Source: Chitinophagaceae bacterium
GTDB taxonomy: Bacteria; Bacteroidota; Bacteroidia; Chitinophagales; Chitinophagaceae
DNA: 64,000 nucleotides
NCBI GenBank assembly: GCA_023957155.1
Contig: JAMLHK010000011.1
Coordinates: forward strand, 113,501 to 177,500
Direction: 5' to 3'
The notes under the pieces: model-generated
What the model was told of the DNA's origin: nothing
Database searches by the model: none
Seen by the model: the letters and a program-made list of their open reading frames with translations, nothing else
Position numbers and translations under genes: made by a program
Shown here: positions 28,236-36,625 of the stretch, one piece after another
Layout of the letters: each line of letters opens with the position of its first letter
Numbering within the stretch: the first letter of the stretch is position 1

Positions 28236-28563
28236 AGGTATGATAACAGCGAAAAAAGGAACTGCGGTCTGACCGGCGGTGCCGACCGCAGCCTTTCCGG
28301 TCGGTACGCGATAGCGTCAGACCGGAAAGGGTAATGAGATAAAAATTCCTTCTCACCTGAGTTTCTGATTTGGCCTGTATTGAAGAGGCAGCAGGACTCG
28401 GTGCAGGGTTTATTGCCCGGCGTTTTGTTCTTTATCGTGGTGGCATGGCAAGGTCTGAGCTGCCGCCTCATTTATTACACGGCGAGTCCGGCGGCTATCG
28501 TACATGGCTATGCGCCGATACTACGCCAGGGAAGATGAAAGGACACCCGGCAGCGAAAAAAAG
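28235..28563 (+). repeat. Structured islet repeat, copy A (about 329 bp)
   Basis: Aligns almost end to end with copy B at 30959-31281. It fills the gap between the acyltransferase and the glycosidase-like gene, with no supported gene. Features: a hairpin CTGCGGTC...GACCGCAG, a perfect 10-base inverted repeat CTTTCCGGTC...GACCGGAAAG, a core around 28358-28401, and a 3' hairpin in which GAGTCCGGCGGC pairs with GCGCCG...ACTACGCC. It ends GCAGCGAAAAAA. The conserved paired arms suggest selection on DNA or RNA secondary structure; a non-autonomous mobile element is an alternative. Confidence 0.8.
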
Positions 28564-28583
28564 TAATGTAACCCACAACTACC

Positions 28584-30764
28584 TTACCACTTTATTTCCA
28601 CCTTTATTTCGTCAGGACTATTATCAAAGCCCAGGTAAAGCGTGTTAGACTGTTTGTTCCATGAATTTTCAGCGTTGATCTTTTCTCCTTTGCTATCGGT
28701 TACTACCGTGGTTTTAGGCGCTGACGGAAGATAAATACGCATACTGTTTATGGTATTGACCGGGCTCTTTGCTACAAAAGCATACGATCTTCCTTTAATT
28801 TCTTCATTATAGATACGTGAGGCAGATGCCAGCACTTTCGGTGCTTTCTTATTTTCTATTCTGCGGATGTTGTATAAAAAAGCCTGTGTTCCAGGCTCAA
28901 CAACTTTTTTTGTAAGTACCGGCAGTTTTGGGTCAAACAGGTCTATTACCGGTCCGGAGATTATATATGGATCATTGTTCACGCCTTCATCCATCACCGA
29001 AACAATATCATAAGGTCCGCGCTTTAAATAAAAATTGTTCTTCACTAAAAACTTCCCGGCTTTGGCATCTGTTTCATAAGCCTGTTTTATGATGTCAACA
29101 TATTTCGCATCTGTGCCGCTTTCCATGGCAAAGGCTTTAGGATTCTGTCTTATTACATATACCTTTCCTTTTTCAACAGAAAAACTTTTATCTTCTGCTC
29201 CTGCTTTAATGCCAAGCAGATCAAACAGGTGATCTGCCGGTGCTGTATAAGTATGGCCTTTTGTATTCCACCATTCCATTACTTTTTGATACGGGTCATC
29301 ATCATTTCCACAGTATACCAGTACGCCGCCGTTCTTTACCCAGTCAGCAATGTATTTATGAACATCAGCATCGTGGGGTTTCATATTGGAATAACTCATT
29401 ACCAGCACTTTTATATCTTTCAGTGTTGCAGGATAAGAAAGGTTTTCCATGTGCACGGTTTCCACCGGAACACCTCGTTTCACAAGAGGTAATGTTTGTC
29501 CGTAGAAGTTTGAAAACTGCGGATCTTCATAACCATTATGCGTGGGAAAACGCTGAAACATTAATGAATTGCTCATCAGCACACCAATACCACCTGTACC
29601 TGTAACCCGGTTTACAGACACCTGTATATCATTCAATGCATTTATCATTACCTGCATCTGCGTGGAATAATATTTAGGTATCAAAACTTTTTCATCGCTG
29701 TTGGCAAGCCTATATGGGTGCGTATATATTCTTTCCGGCCATGGCATTACTTCATAATCTGCCACCATCGGGTACAGCAGCTTCGCCGTAAATGTTGCTT
29801 CGTAATTTCTTTTGTAATCAGCCCAGTCGCGGGGCCAGTCTTCTATAGGATCCGTAAGAAAAAATAATTTTCGTTTGGTGGGTGCTGTCATTGAAACCAT
29901 GGAGCCGTATTCAAGAAAAGCATTTTCAAATACGCGCTCTTTTTTTACCCCGTTAAAAAATGTCGGTTCGCGTGATGTGCCTGTCCATACCTGTGCTATG
30001 TAACCATCAATACCCGGCAATGAAGCCAGGCTCGCTTCAGGACTTACGATTTGCCATGAAGAATAATTAACGAGTGAATGTGTGGGTATATACACCTTCA
30101 CATCCATACCTTTTGTTTTACCGTATGCTTTGGCATAAGACGATACTTCTTTTATGGCATTATAATACAGCTGGTATTTTAATTTACTGGAGAGATAGGT
30201 ATTTTCAGGTGATTCATGCTGCGGGCGCCAGGGAAAACCATAATATTTCTGCCACTCCTGTTTAAATACTTTGCTGTAACCTGCACGGGCCCAAAATTCA
30301 GGCTCTTCTAAATAAATTGAACTTATGCCCGCATCTATCACTCTTTTAATTATGCCCTCCTGCATATATGTTACAAACGATGCAACAGGCATAACATAAG
30401 GAATATTTCTTCCATGCCATATCGTATCTCCCCTGACCGTTTGCTGACCTTCACCCAAATGGTTCTGTCCGTCCCACTTTCCAAGAAAATAGTCATCATA
30501 TTGCCCCCATGCGATACCCGTCATAAAATGTACATTATATCCCCTGTCACGCCATGATTTTACGCAGTCTTCAAACGACATTTTTCCGCGGTCACCAACG
30601 CCGTATACAATCGCGATATCCGCACGTACATCAATTTCTGGTATCCAGTGATGTCCGGTTTGGAATGCTGTTTTTTCCTGCGCTCCGGCAGCAGAAAATA
30701 ATAGACCTGATAGCAATAAACCCGATAATATCTTTTTTAATATCATGATAATAACTTTATGCAA
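28584..30764 (-). CDS. Secreted glycoside hydrolase-like protein (GH42-like architecture)
   Basis: 726 residues with a signal peptide ending SAAGAQEK; Met-7 is an alternative start. The N-terminal part (about 40-400) looks like a TIM barrel, with acidic residues in SSIYLEEPEFWARAGY that could be catalytic. The middle (about 400-560) resembles the glutamine-amidotransferase-like trimerisation domain of GH42 beta-galactosidases (IGVLMSNS, IKVLVMSYSNMKP, YIADWVKNGGVLVYCGNDDD). The C-terminus is beta-rich. I cannot name the family with certainty. It is the largest gene of the islet, lying between repeat copies A and B, probably a sugar-foraging cargo gene. Confidence 0.55.
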   Translation of the reverse strand: MHKVIIMILKKILSGLLLSGLLFSAAGAQEKTAFQTGHHWIPEIDVRADIAIVYGVGDRGKMSFEDCVKSWRDRGYNVHFMTGIAWGQYDDYFLGKWDGQNHLGEGQQTVRGDTIWHGRNIPYVMPVASFVTYMQEGIIKRVIDAGISSIYLEEPEFWARAGYSKVFKQEWQKYYGFPWRPQHESPENTYLSSKLKYQLYYNAIKEVSSYAKAYGKTKGMDVKVYIPTHSLVNYSSWQIVSPEASLASLPGIDGYIAQVWTGTSREPTFFNGVKKERVFENAFLEYGSMVSMTAPTKRKLFFLTDPIEDWPRDWADYKRNYEATFTAKLLYPMVADYEVMPWPERIYTHPYRLANSDEKVLIPKYYSTQMQVMINALNDIQVSVNRVTGTGGIGVLMSNSLMFQRFPTHNGYEDPQFSNFYGQTLPLVKRGVPVETVHMENLSYPATLKDIKVLVMSYSNMKPHDADVHKYIADWVKNGGVLVYCGNDDDPYQKVMEWWNTKGHTYTAPADHLFDLLGIKAGAEDKSFSVEKGKVYVIRQNPKAFAMESGTDAKYVDIIKQAYETDAKAGKFLVKNNFYLKRGPYDIVSVMDEGVNNDPYIISGPVIDLFDPKLPVLTKKVVEPGTQAFLYNIRRIENKKAPKVLASASRIYNEEIKGRSYAFVAKSPVNTINSMRIYLPSAPKTTVVTDSKGEKINAENSWNKQSNTLYLGFDNSPDEIKVEIKW

Positions 30765-30775
30765 AATGAAAGAGA

Positions 30776-30952
30776 TTAAGGTATATCAACCCTTACTGCT
30801 TCATTATAATTGTGGCGTTTAACACCTTCGGTTGCATAGTTAATTCTTGCAGCAGCTCTTATAAAAACTGTTCTCCCGGATTGGGTCGTGCCTTCTGTTG
30901 TAATAGTTATTGGCACGCCAACAGCATTACCCGAACTGCATATCCAATTTAT
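30776..30952 (-). pseudogene. 3' stub of a gene cut off by repeat copy B
   Basis: The minus strand reads a 58-codon stretch from WICSSGNAVGVPITI through RTVFIRAAARINYAT to EAVRVDIP and a TAA stop at 30776-30778. It has no start codon, and an in-frame TAG lies at 30953-30955, a few bases before copy B begins. The amino-acid composition is protein-like and AT-rich codons are avoided as in neighbours. It looks like the C-terminal end of a secreted protein whose 5' part was lost when the repeat arrived. It is 11 bases upstream of the glycosidase-like gene. Confidence 0.5.
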
Positions 30953-30958
30953 CTACCG

Positions 30959-31281
30959 AAGGTATGACAATGGCGAAAAAAAAGGACTGCGGTCTGACCG
31001 GCGGTGCCGGCCGCAGCCTTTCCGGTCGGTACGCGATAGCGTCAGACCGGAAAGGATAATGAGATAAAAATTCCTTCCCAGTCGAGATTCTGCTTTGGCT
31101 TGTATTGGAGAGACGGCAGACTCGGCGCAGGGTTTATTGCCCGGCGTTTTGTTCTTTATCGTGGTGGCATGATCTGAGCTGCCGCCTCATTTATTACACG
31201 GTGAGTCCGGCGGCTATTGCTCATGGCTATGCGCCGGGACTACGCCTGGGAAGATGAAAGGACTCCCGGCAGCGAAAAAAG
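30959..31281 (+). repeat. Structured islet repeat, copy B (about 323 bp)
   Basis: Second copy of the islet repeat, in the same orientation as A and about 85-90% identical by eye, including the two 5' hairpins (CTTTCCGGTC...GACCGGAAAG unchanged), the core at 31082-31124 and the GTGAGTCCGGCGGC/GCGCCGGGACTACGCC hairpin. It abuts the truncated stub on its left. The remaining 170 bases up to 31454 hold no recognisable gene; they are AT-rich near the end of the lipoprotein gene. Confidence 0.8.
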
Positions 31282-31454
31282 AAAAAAATGTGTTGACGAA
31301 ACCCCGCTGTGAGTGGGCGAAGGCTTAATGTACCATTTTCCTGTTACCTATGGCAATATAGGTCCGCACCAATTCCGGTGGCGCGGGTGTTTTCTGCTAC
31401 TGTATAAATGGATTCATAGATAATAAATAAAAAAGGGTAGGGGTTTTGCGCTAA

Positions 31455-32837
31455 CTAATTATTCTTCTGCTCGCAAAATACACCTGTTACCATATTGCTG
31501 GTAGTATAGTTTTTCAATTCAAAAACCGCATCAGCAGTAATGAAATCCTCCGTAGAATATGTAGCTGTTTCAAATTGTGTAGTATCCCAGGTTTTAATAC
31601 TGAAGTCTAAATGATCTTTTAAATTAACCTCTTGCATACTATAATTATAGCATGGATATTTCCAGGCTTCATCCAGTCTTATATATTGCCATGCATTGTT
31701 ATCCTGTTCATCTTTGCCGGCAAGAATATAATCCGTAGACTGATCACTTGGCGATTTGAAGAATTTTCCGGGAAGCCAGGGAAGATCACCGACAGCTAAT
31801 ACAATACCTTTTTTTGTTATCTCAAAATTTTGATTCATTTTAAGATTTAACGTTTTTGCCGGATTTGCTCCACCTGTTAAAAGATAAAAATCCTGGTCAA
31901 TATATTGAACGTCATATAACCCGATAATACCACTACCAAAATTTTTCAAAGCCAGAATATTGCCGTCAGTATCAAATTTGGTCATCATGATTCTTCCCAC
32001 GTAATGAAATTCTTCGAACGCATACAGTACGTCATTTTCGTCCACTATAAGATATTTGATATTATAGTCTGAATTGTTATGGCCATCCATATTCCTTATC
32101 TCCAGGGATTTTATCCAAATAATATTCCCATCCGGGCTTAGCTTAATTATACACTCCTGTGGGGAGAAGCCTGATCCGTAAACATTTTGCAATGTTGCGA
32201 CATAAATGTTACCCTTGCTATCTTCTGCAAGACTTTTAATTCCGGATATATCTGTTACCTGACTTATGAATAACCCATTTCTTCTCCACTTAACCTCTGC
32301 ATTCTCCGTAATTTTGGTAATGTCGAAACTATGATTAGCGGTAGATGCTACGAAATATCCTCCATCACGGGCCGGGTAAATAATATCACCCCGTATATTT
32401 TCTCCTGACTTTAAGGAGATGACTTTTGTTCCAAGCAGATTGCCTCTTTTATCTGCAGTTGAGATATACATACTGCCCAATGAATTTTCATATTGCCAGT
32501 ATGTACCTACTATAACAAAATTGTCGTTCTTGTTTTTTATGAATCCTTTGCTCCAAAATCCTTTAAAATTGCCTGTAGGCTGCAATTGTTTTTTAAAAAA
32601 AACTTTATTACTGCTGAACTGAATCCATTTTAACTGGTCTGCCTCAGGATAAACAATATTAATTTCTTCATCTGTTCCTTTGGATGCATGAAGAATTTCC
32701 GGATTTTGGGCATATGTTTCTCCTATAGCTATACTTTTATGAAATTGCTTTACAGAGTTGGTAGCGGAAGTGTTATTGTTATGTTTTTTGCAGGAAAAAA
32801 TAAAAGTGATTGCGATGAAAATAAATATTCTATTCAT
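31455..32837 (-). CDS. Putative lipoprotein with propeller-like repeats
   Basis: 460 residues with an SPII signal peptide ending FIFSC and a mature start KKHNNNTS. The body has repeated WD40/NHL-like units (WIKSLEIRNMDG, KGNIYVATLQNVYGSG, DENDVLYAFEEFHYVG, DGGYFVASTANHSFD) of about 45-50 residues, suggesting a propeller facing the periplasm or cell surface. It has lower GC than the housekeeping genes, consistent with acquisition as part of the islet. Function unknown. Confidence 0.65.
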   Translation of the reverse strand: MNRIFIFIAITFIFSCKKHNNNTSATNSVKQFHKSIAIGETYAQNPEILHASKGTDEEINIVYPEADQLKWIQFSSNKVFFKKQLQPTGNFKGFWSKGFIKNKNDNFVIVGTYWQYENSLGSMYISTADKRGNLLGTKVISLKSGENIRGDIIYPARDGGYFVASTANHSFDITKITENAEVKWRRNGLFISQVTDISGIKSLAEDSKGNIYVATLQNVYGSGFSPQECIIKLSPDGNIIWIKSLEIRNMDGHNNSDYNIKYLIVDENDVLYAFEEFHYVGRIMMTKFDTDGNILALKNFGSGIIGLYDVQYIDQDFYLLTGGANPAKTLNLKMNQNFEITKKGIVLAVGDLPWLPGKFFKSPSDQSTDYILAGKDEQDNNAWQYIRLDEAWKYPCYNYSMQEVNLKDHLDFSIKTWDTTQFETATYSTEDFITADAVFELKNYTTSNMVTGVFCEQKNN

Positions 32838-32978
32838 TAAAAAATTGATGTTTTCATAATGTAATAACGTATGAATTACCTCTTTTTATATAGCTGTAAT
32901 TCACGATTCCTGATATGCCTAAAAAGATATGTTAATTGGACAATAAGTTTTGTCTTTTAAAGGTAAAACTAAATTCTG

Positions 32979-33077
32979 ATGAAAACAGTTTTATTCAGTT
33001 ATTTGATGATAATGTGTTTAGCAATATCCTGTAAAAAAGATGAAGCTATACATAGTGTCTTAAATAATGCAGCATAA
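32979..33077 (+). pseudogene. 5' stub of a lipoprotein gene cut off by repeat copy C
   Basis: 32 codons from an ATG: a clean SPII signal peptide (MKTVLFSYLMIMCLAISC) followed by KKDEAIHSVLNNAA and a stop. The stop falls where copy C begins (about 33073). A complete signal peptide with only 14 mature residues is best read as a lipoprotein gene truncated by the repeat. A functional small lipoprotein is possible but less likely. Confidence 0.45.
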
Positions 33078-33217
33078 TCTCATTAATTCCCTTCCCAGCC
33101 GGGTCCTGCCACCCTGTCCAATATAAGCCAAAGCAGAGACTCGGCTGGGAAAGAAATTACACGGCGGGTCCGGCGGCTATCACTCATGGCTATGCGCCGA
33201 GACTACGCTTGGGAAGA
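33073..33217 (+). repeat. Structured islet repeat, copy C (145 bp, reduced and rearranged)
   Basis: Third copy, lacking the two 5' hairpins and about 80 internal bases. The 3' hairpin is intact (ACGGCGGGTCCGGCGGC... through GCGCCGAGACTACGC). The core (33099-33144) is inverted relative to A and B: its reverse complement aligns with the B core (31082-31124). The inverted core is flanked by near-perfect inverted arms CTTCCCAGCC and GGCTGGGAAAG. The copy stops exactly at the right 36-bp direct repeat. Confidence 0.7.
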
Positions 33218-33251
33218 ATGATGCCGACCGGGCTGCTTTACATTAAAGCAA
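33216..33251. repeat. Right 36-bp direct repeat of the islet
   Basis: Matches 28200-28235 at 35 of 36 positions. Here it is not part of an intact gene: it is a duplicated fragment of the acyltransferase 3' end, joined directly to copy C. The following bases lead into the DoxX-like gene, which would be the original downstream neighbour of the acyltransferase. Confidence 0.8.
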
Positions 33252-33282
33252 CAGCTTCACCGGACTGGCTTAGTCCTTTCTT

Positions 33283-33684
33283 TTACCGGTCGGATTCCGT
33301 TAACCGCTGGTGTTTCGCAATACTGGCGATGTACATGGCAAACCCCGCTATCGCGGTATCCTTCAGCGCATTTACCAGCGCCAGTTGCCGCATGGTAGGA
33401 TCGCCCGAATTTAAATGATTCGGAATATGGATCAATAAAACAAATGCAACCAGTAACGCTGCAAGGAGGTACCCTGCAAGAGAAACATAGCGGTTACTTA
33501 TAAAAGCAAGGGCAGCGAGGATAAAAGCAATACCAACCAGATAAACCCACATTATTCCGTTAGGAAGGTACAAGGGCACGTAATTGAGCATTTCATTTGG
33601 GTTCGTGAAATGTATGATACCGAAGATGATCATAACAATGGCCAGGAGCCAGATGGCAATACGGGAAATCGTTAGGTGTATCAT
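33283..33684 (-). CDS. DoxX-like four-helix membrane protein
   Basis: 133 residues with four transmembrane segments: SRIAIWLLAIVMIIFGIIHF, then YLVGIAFILAALAFI, LAGYLLAALLVAFVLLIH and LKDTAIAGFAMYIAS. The pattern and the FGIIHFTNP motif fit the DoxX/SURF4-like family of inner-membrane proteins, some linked to redox or thiosulfate metabolism. Function here is not known. It is the gene that ends just outside the islet. Confidence 0.72.
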   Translation of the reverse strand: MIHLTISRIAIWLLAIVMIIFGIIHFTNPNEMLNYVPLYLPNGIMWVYLVGIAFILAALAFISNRYVSLAGYLLAALLVAFVLLIHIPNHLNSGDPTMRQLALVNALKDTAIAGFAMYIASIAKHQRLTESDR

Positions 33685-33836
33685 AAAAAGAACTTTTGTG
33701 CTATTAAGTTACTTCTTTTATTTTATTTTTTCTGATTTCTTTATCACGTAGCTAATCCCGTTAGGTGCAGGGCTACATGTACAACAGCTTACGGATGAGA
33801 TATAAGCAGAAATGCAGATGGTTGCGCAGGGTAGAA

Positions 33837-34532
33837 TTATACCGGTACGTTAAACCGGAATCCCACACCATGTATGGTTTCGAGGTTTACAGCAGGGTCG
33901 GATTTAAAATGCTTCCGGAGCTTGGTAATGAAAACATCCATGCTTCTGCCGAGGAAATAATCGTCCTTTCCCCATACATTCAGCAATACCTCATCCCGCT
34001 TTAGAATATTGTTGGGATGCTCGCATAGAAACTTCAGCAGGTCTGCTTCTTTTTGTGTCAGATTCACCATTTCCTCTCCGTGATATATTTTAAGCTCGGT
34101 ATAGGAAAAATGCATTTTACCGATGGTAAATTCAAGGTTTTGCTCAGAAAATAATTTTTTTGACCGGCGTAAAAAAACATCCATCCGCATTAAAAGCTCT
34201 TTGATACTGAATGGCTTGGTGATATAATCATCTGCACCGCTGGCAAAGCCTTTCAGCTTATCTTCTTCCATAGATTTGGCGGTAATAAATAAAATCGGGA
34301 TCAAATCACTTTTCTGCCGGATCTTTCTGGCTACCGTGAACCCGTCTTTCTCCGGCATCATTACATCCAGCAGGCAAATATCAAATTCGTCTTTCAGAAA
34401 GCATTGCAGGGCCTGGTCTCCATTAGCACAGAGTACAACCTGGTACCCTTTCTGTTCAAGACTATCTTTAATAACATAGCCTAATGACAGGTCATCTTCG
34501 GCAAGCAATACACGGGCTTTAATTGGTTGCAT
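33837..34532 (-). CDS. OmpR-family response regulator (RprY-like)
   Basis: 231 residues: receiver domain (about 8-120) with acidic pocket EDD, phospho-acceptor Asp in CLLDVMMPEKDG, Thr in ILFITAKS and Lys in DDYITKPFS; then a winged-helix DNA-binding domain (about 130-230) with LTQKEADLLKFLCEHPN and VFITKLRKHF and GVGFRFNVP. It lies 10 bases downstream of its kinase gene. The arrangement and sequence resemble the RprXY pair common in Bacteroidota. Confidence 0.92.
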   Translation of the reverse strand: MQPIKARVLLAEDDLSLGYVIKDSLEQKGYQVVLCANGDQALQCFLKDEFDICLLDVMMPEKDGFTVARKIRQKSDLIPILFITAKSMEEDKLKGFASGADDYITKPFSIKELLMRMDVFLRRSKKLFSEQNLEFTIGKMHFSYTELKIYHGEEMVNLTQKEADLLKFLCEHPNNILKRDEVLLNVWGKDDYFLGRSMDVFITKLRKHFKSDPAVNLETIHGVGFRFNVPV

Positions 34533-34542
34533 GGTGTATGAT

Positions 34543-35835
34543 TTATCCGGGTAAAATAATTTTAAATTCTGTTCCGATACCGGGTACGCTGTTTACTATG
34601 ATCTTTCCGTTGTGGGCATCTATGATCTTTTTAACAAAATTAAGGCCTAAGCCGAACCCCTTTACATTATGTATATTGCCGGTAGGCACCCGGTAGAATT
34701 TCTTAAAGAGGTGCCTGAAAAATTTTTTGTCTATCCCGACCCCGTTATCCTTTACCGAGATATAGTTGTCTGCACCGTGTTTGCCTGCTTCGATGATAAT
34801 AAAAGGTGTATCGGAATATTTAATGCTGTTTTCAATGAGGTTTACCAGGGCGAGCTCAAGATGTGTTTTATCGGCTGTAAGAGTTATATCGTCATCTTCT
34901 ACTTTAATTTCAATTTTTGCACCTTTTGCTTCCAGCAGGGGTTGCAGCTTGGATAAGGCCTGGTTAATAATATCTGTAGCTGTAATGGATTCCGTTTCAA
35001 CCCGCAGAACGGTTTGATCGGATACGGCCATTTTTAACAGCCGTTCCACCTGGTTTTGCAGGTGTTCCGTTTCGTGGGTGATAATGCTGCTGTATTTTTC
35101 CATGCGTTCCGGCTGGTTTATGATACCGGGCTGGCTTAAAACTTCAGCAGCGATCTTCATTACCGATAGCGGGGTTTTAAACTCATGGGTAAAATTGTTC
35201 ACGAAATCTTTTTGTATTTCAATGAGGAATTTCTGCTTATAAAAATAAAACAGGCTAACCGAGAGACCAATTAATACGAGAATGAGAATGATGCTGCCGA
35301 TGATCCATAAATTTATTTGCGACAGGATATAGCTGCTTCTGTCGGGAAAGTGGAGGAGGATATAAGGGTAGCCGGTTGTGTATACCGGGGGCGATACGGA
35401 TGCTGTTATGGGTTCTGATGTGGGAGAAGCGATGTTTTGCTGAAAAATATAATTCCCTTTTATGTTGTCATATACGGCCACATTACATTCGGTCAAAACA
35501 TCAAAGTCCATCAGTTCGTCTGTAAGGTAGGAAGTAAGTGTATCCCGGGGAGGCAAACGGGTAATTCGTATAACGAAGGTACTGGGTGAAGGCCGCAGGG
35601 TGATCATTTGCTGCAAATGGCTGCCGGGGCTGTCTGATAAATCCATATCTTCAAAAAGCCCGCGAACGCATTTCACTACATTCGTGTCAAACTGCTTTTG
35701 TTCTAACTGGTAGATATGATTTAGCCAGTATAGCTGAATAGCTATGATCAGCCCGATAACAACAGCGCCTGTAAGCACGATCCATTTTAAAGTGGCGGAG
35801 CGCATACCCAAACGGTTTGCAGGAATAATAGGCAC
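34543..35835 (-). CDS. Sensor histidine kinase (RprX-like)
   Basis: 430 residues. Two transmembrane helices (about 15-32 and 165-190) enclose a periplasmic sensor region with no named domain. The cytoplasmic part has the H-box FVNNFTHEFKTPLSVMKIA (phospho-acceptor His), the N-box LVNLIENSIKYSD, G1 VKDNGVGID, F-box FKKFYRVP and G2 GFGLGLNFVKKI. The kinase and the regulator form one operon. The signal is unknown. Confidence 0.92.
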   Translation of the reverse strand: MPIIPANRLGMRSATLKWIVLTGAVVIGLIIAIQLYWLNHIYQLEQKQFDTNVVKCVRGLFEDMDLSDSPGSHLQQMITLRPSPSTFVIRITRLPPRDTLTSYLTDELMDFDVLTECNVAVYDNIKGNYIFQQNIASPTSEPITASVSPPVYTTGYPYILLHFPDRSSYILSQINLWIIGSIILILVLIGLSVSLFYFYKQKFLIEIQKDFVNNFTHEFKTPLSVMKIAAEVLSQPGIINQPERMEKYSSIITHETEHLQNQVERLLKMAVSDQTVLRVETESITATDIINQALSKLQPLLEAKGAKIEIKVEDDDITLTADKTHLELALVNLIENSIKYSDTPFIIIEAGKHGADNYISVKDNGVGIDKKFFRHLFKKFYRVPTGNIHNVKGFGLGLNFVKKIIDAHNGKIIVNSVPGIGTEFKIILPG

Positions 35836-35960
35836 AAATATGTTTTTTATTATTTAAAATATGTACGCTGCGGCTTCTTTTATTGTTAAGCCCCCGTTAA
35901 CCTGTTTGCCTTTTGCTTTTTGAAGTTAAAGTTGAATACGGAAAAATCTCTGTCGGATAT

Positions 35961-36557
35961 TCAATAGTAAGGACTGATCAGTAAATAGATCAGTACACCG
36001 GTTATTGAAACATAAAGCCATACGGGCCAGGTGAGACGTGCCAGTTTTTTATGCCGGGGAAATTCTGCGGTCAGCCCGCGGTATGCGGTAAATAAAATAA
36101 AAGGAAGAATGATCCCCGCAAGCGGTATATGTGTACCCAGTATAATATAATAAAAGGTTCTTAATCCGCCGGTGTCTGCTTTTTCTGCATCGGATATCAA
36201 CCCGTCATGATTGATATCTCCAAATCGGGTTTCTCCGGCAAAAAGGTGGTGGCAGATATAGGATATAAGAAACAATACGGACAGGATGATGGCGCTGATC
36301 ATGATCTTTTTGTGCAGCCGGAAAAGCCGGAGCTTAACGGCAATCAGGCCTCCGATCAGCAAAAGCGTTACCATAGAATTAATGATTGCATTTATTAATG
36401 CAAATACATGCACATCAAATCCCAGGTTGGCTTCCACTTTAACCCTTCCGAGTAATACTACGGCTATAAATATGAGGATAGAAACAGCGCCTATCAGCAG
36501 ACGGGCTAATTGATCATTCTGTTTAAAGTAAGGTTGAAGCGGTTTTTCTGTTTCCAT
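35961..36557 (-). CDS. DUF420 membrane protein with an EF-hand-like loop
   Basis: 198 residues with about five transmembrane helices, matching the DUF420/CtaM-like family linked to cytochrome oxidase assembly. Between helices 3 and 4 lies DINHDGLISDAE (residues 114-125), which satisfies a canonical EF-hand calcium loop: Asp1, Asn3, Asp5, Gly6, Ile8, Ser9, Glu12. It lies just downstream of the SCO gene, supporting a role in respiratory copper enzymes. Confidence 0.82.
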   Translation of the reverse strand: METEKPLQPYFKQNDQLARLLIGAVSILIFIAVVLLGRVKVEANLGFDVHVFALINAIINSMVTLLLIGGLIAVKLRLFRLHKKIMISAIILSVLFLISYICHHLFAGETRFGDINHDGLISDAEKADTGGLRTFYYIILGTHIPLAGIILPFILFTAYRGLTAEFPRHKKLARLTWPVWLYVSITGVLIYLLISPYY

Positions 36558-36625
36558 CTGTCTGAGGCGGTTCTTGTGATAAATAGTGATAGGGTATTTA
36601 TTTTCCGGAAAATCTGCGCCTTTTC

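Noticed and set aside
28235-28563. Repeat copy A as a protein-coding gene (92-codon frame)
   Set aside because: The frame is not shared by copies B and C; the arms of the hairpins, not codons, are conserved.
28236-33215. A transposase or integrase hidden in the islet
   Set aside because: No open frame within the islet shows a DDE, tyrosine- or serine-recombinase pattern; the larger frames are the glycosidase-like and lipoprotein genes.
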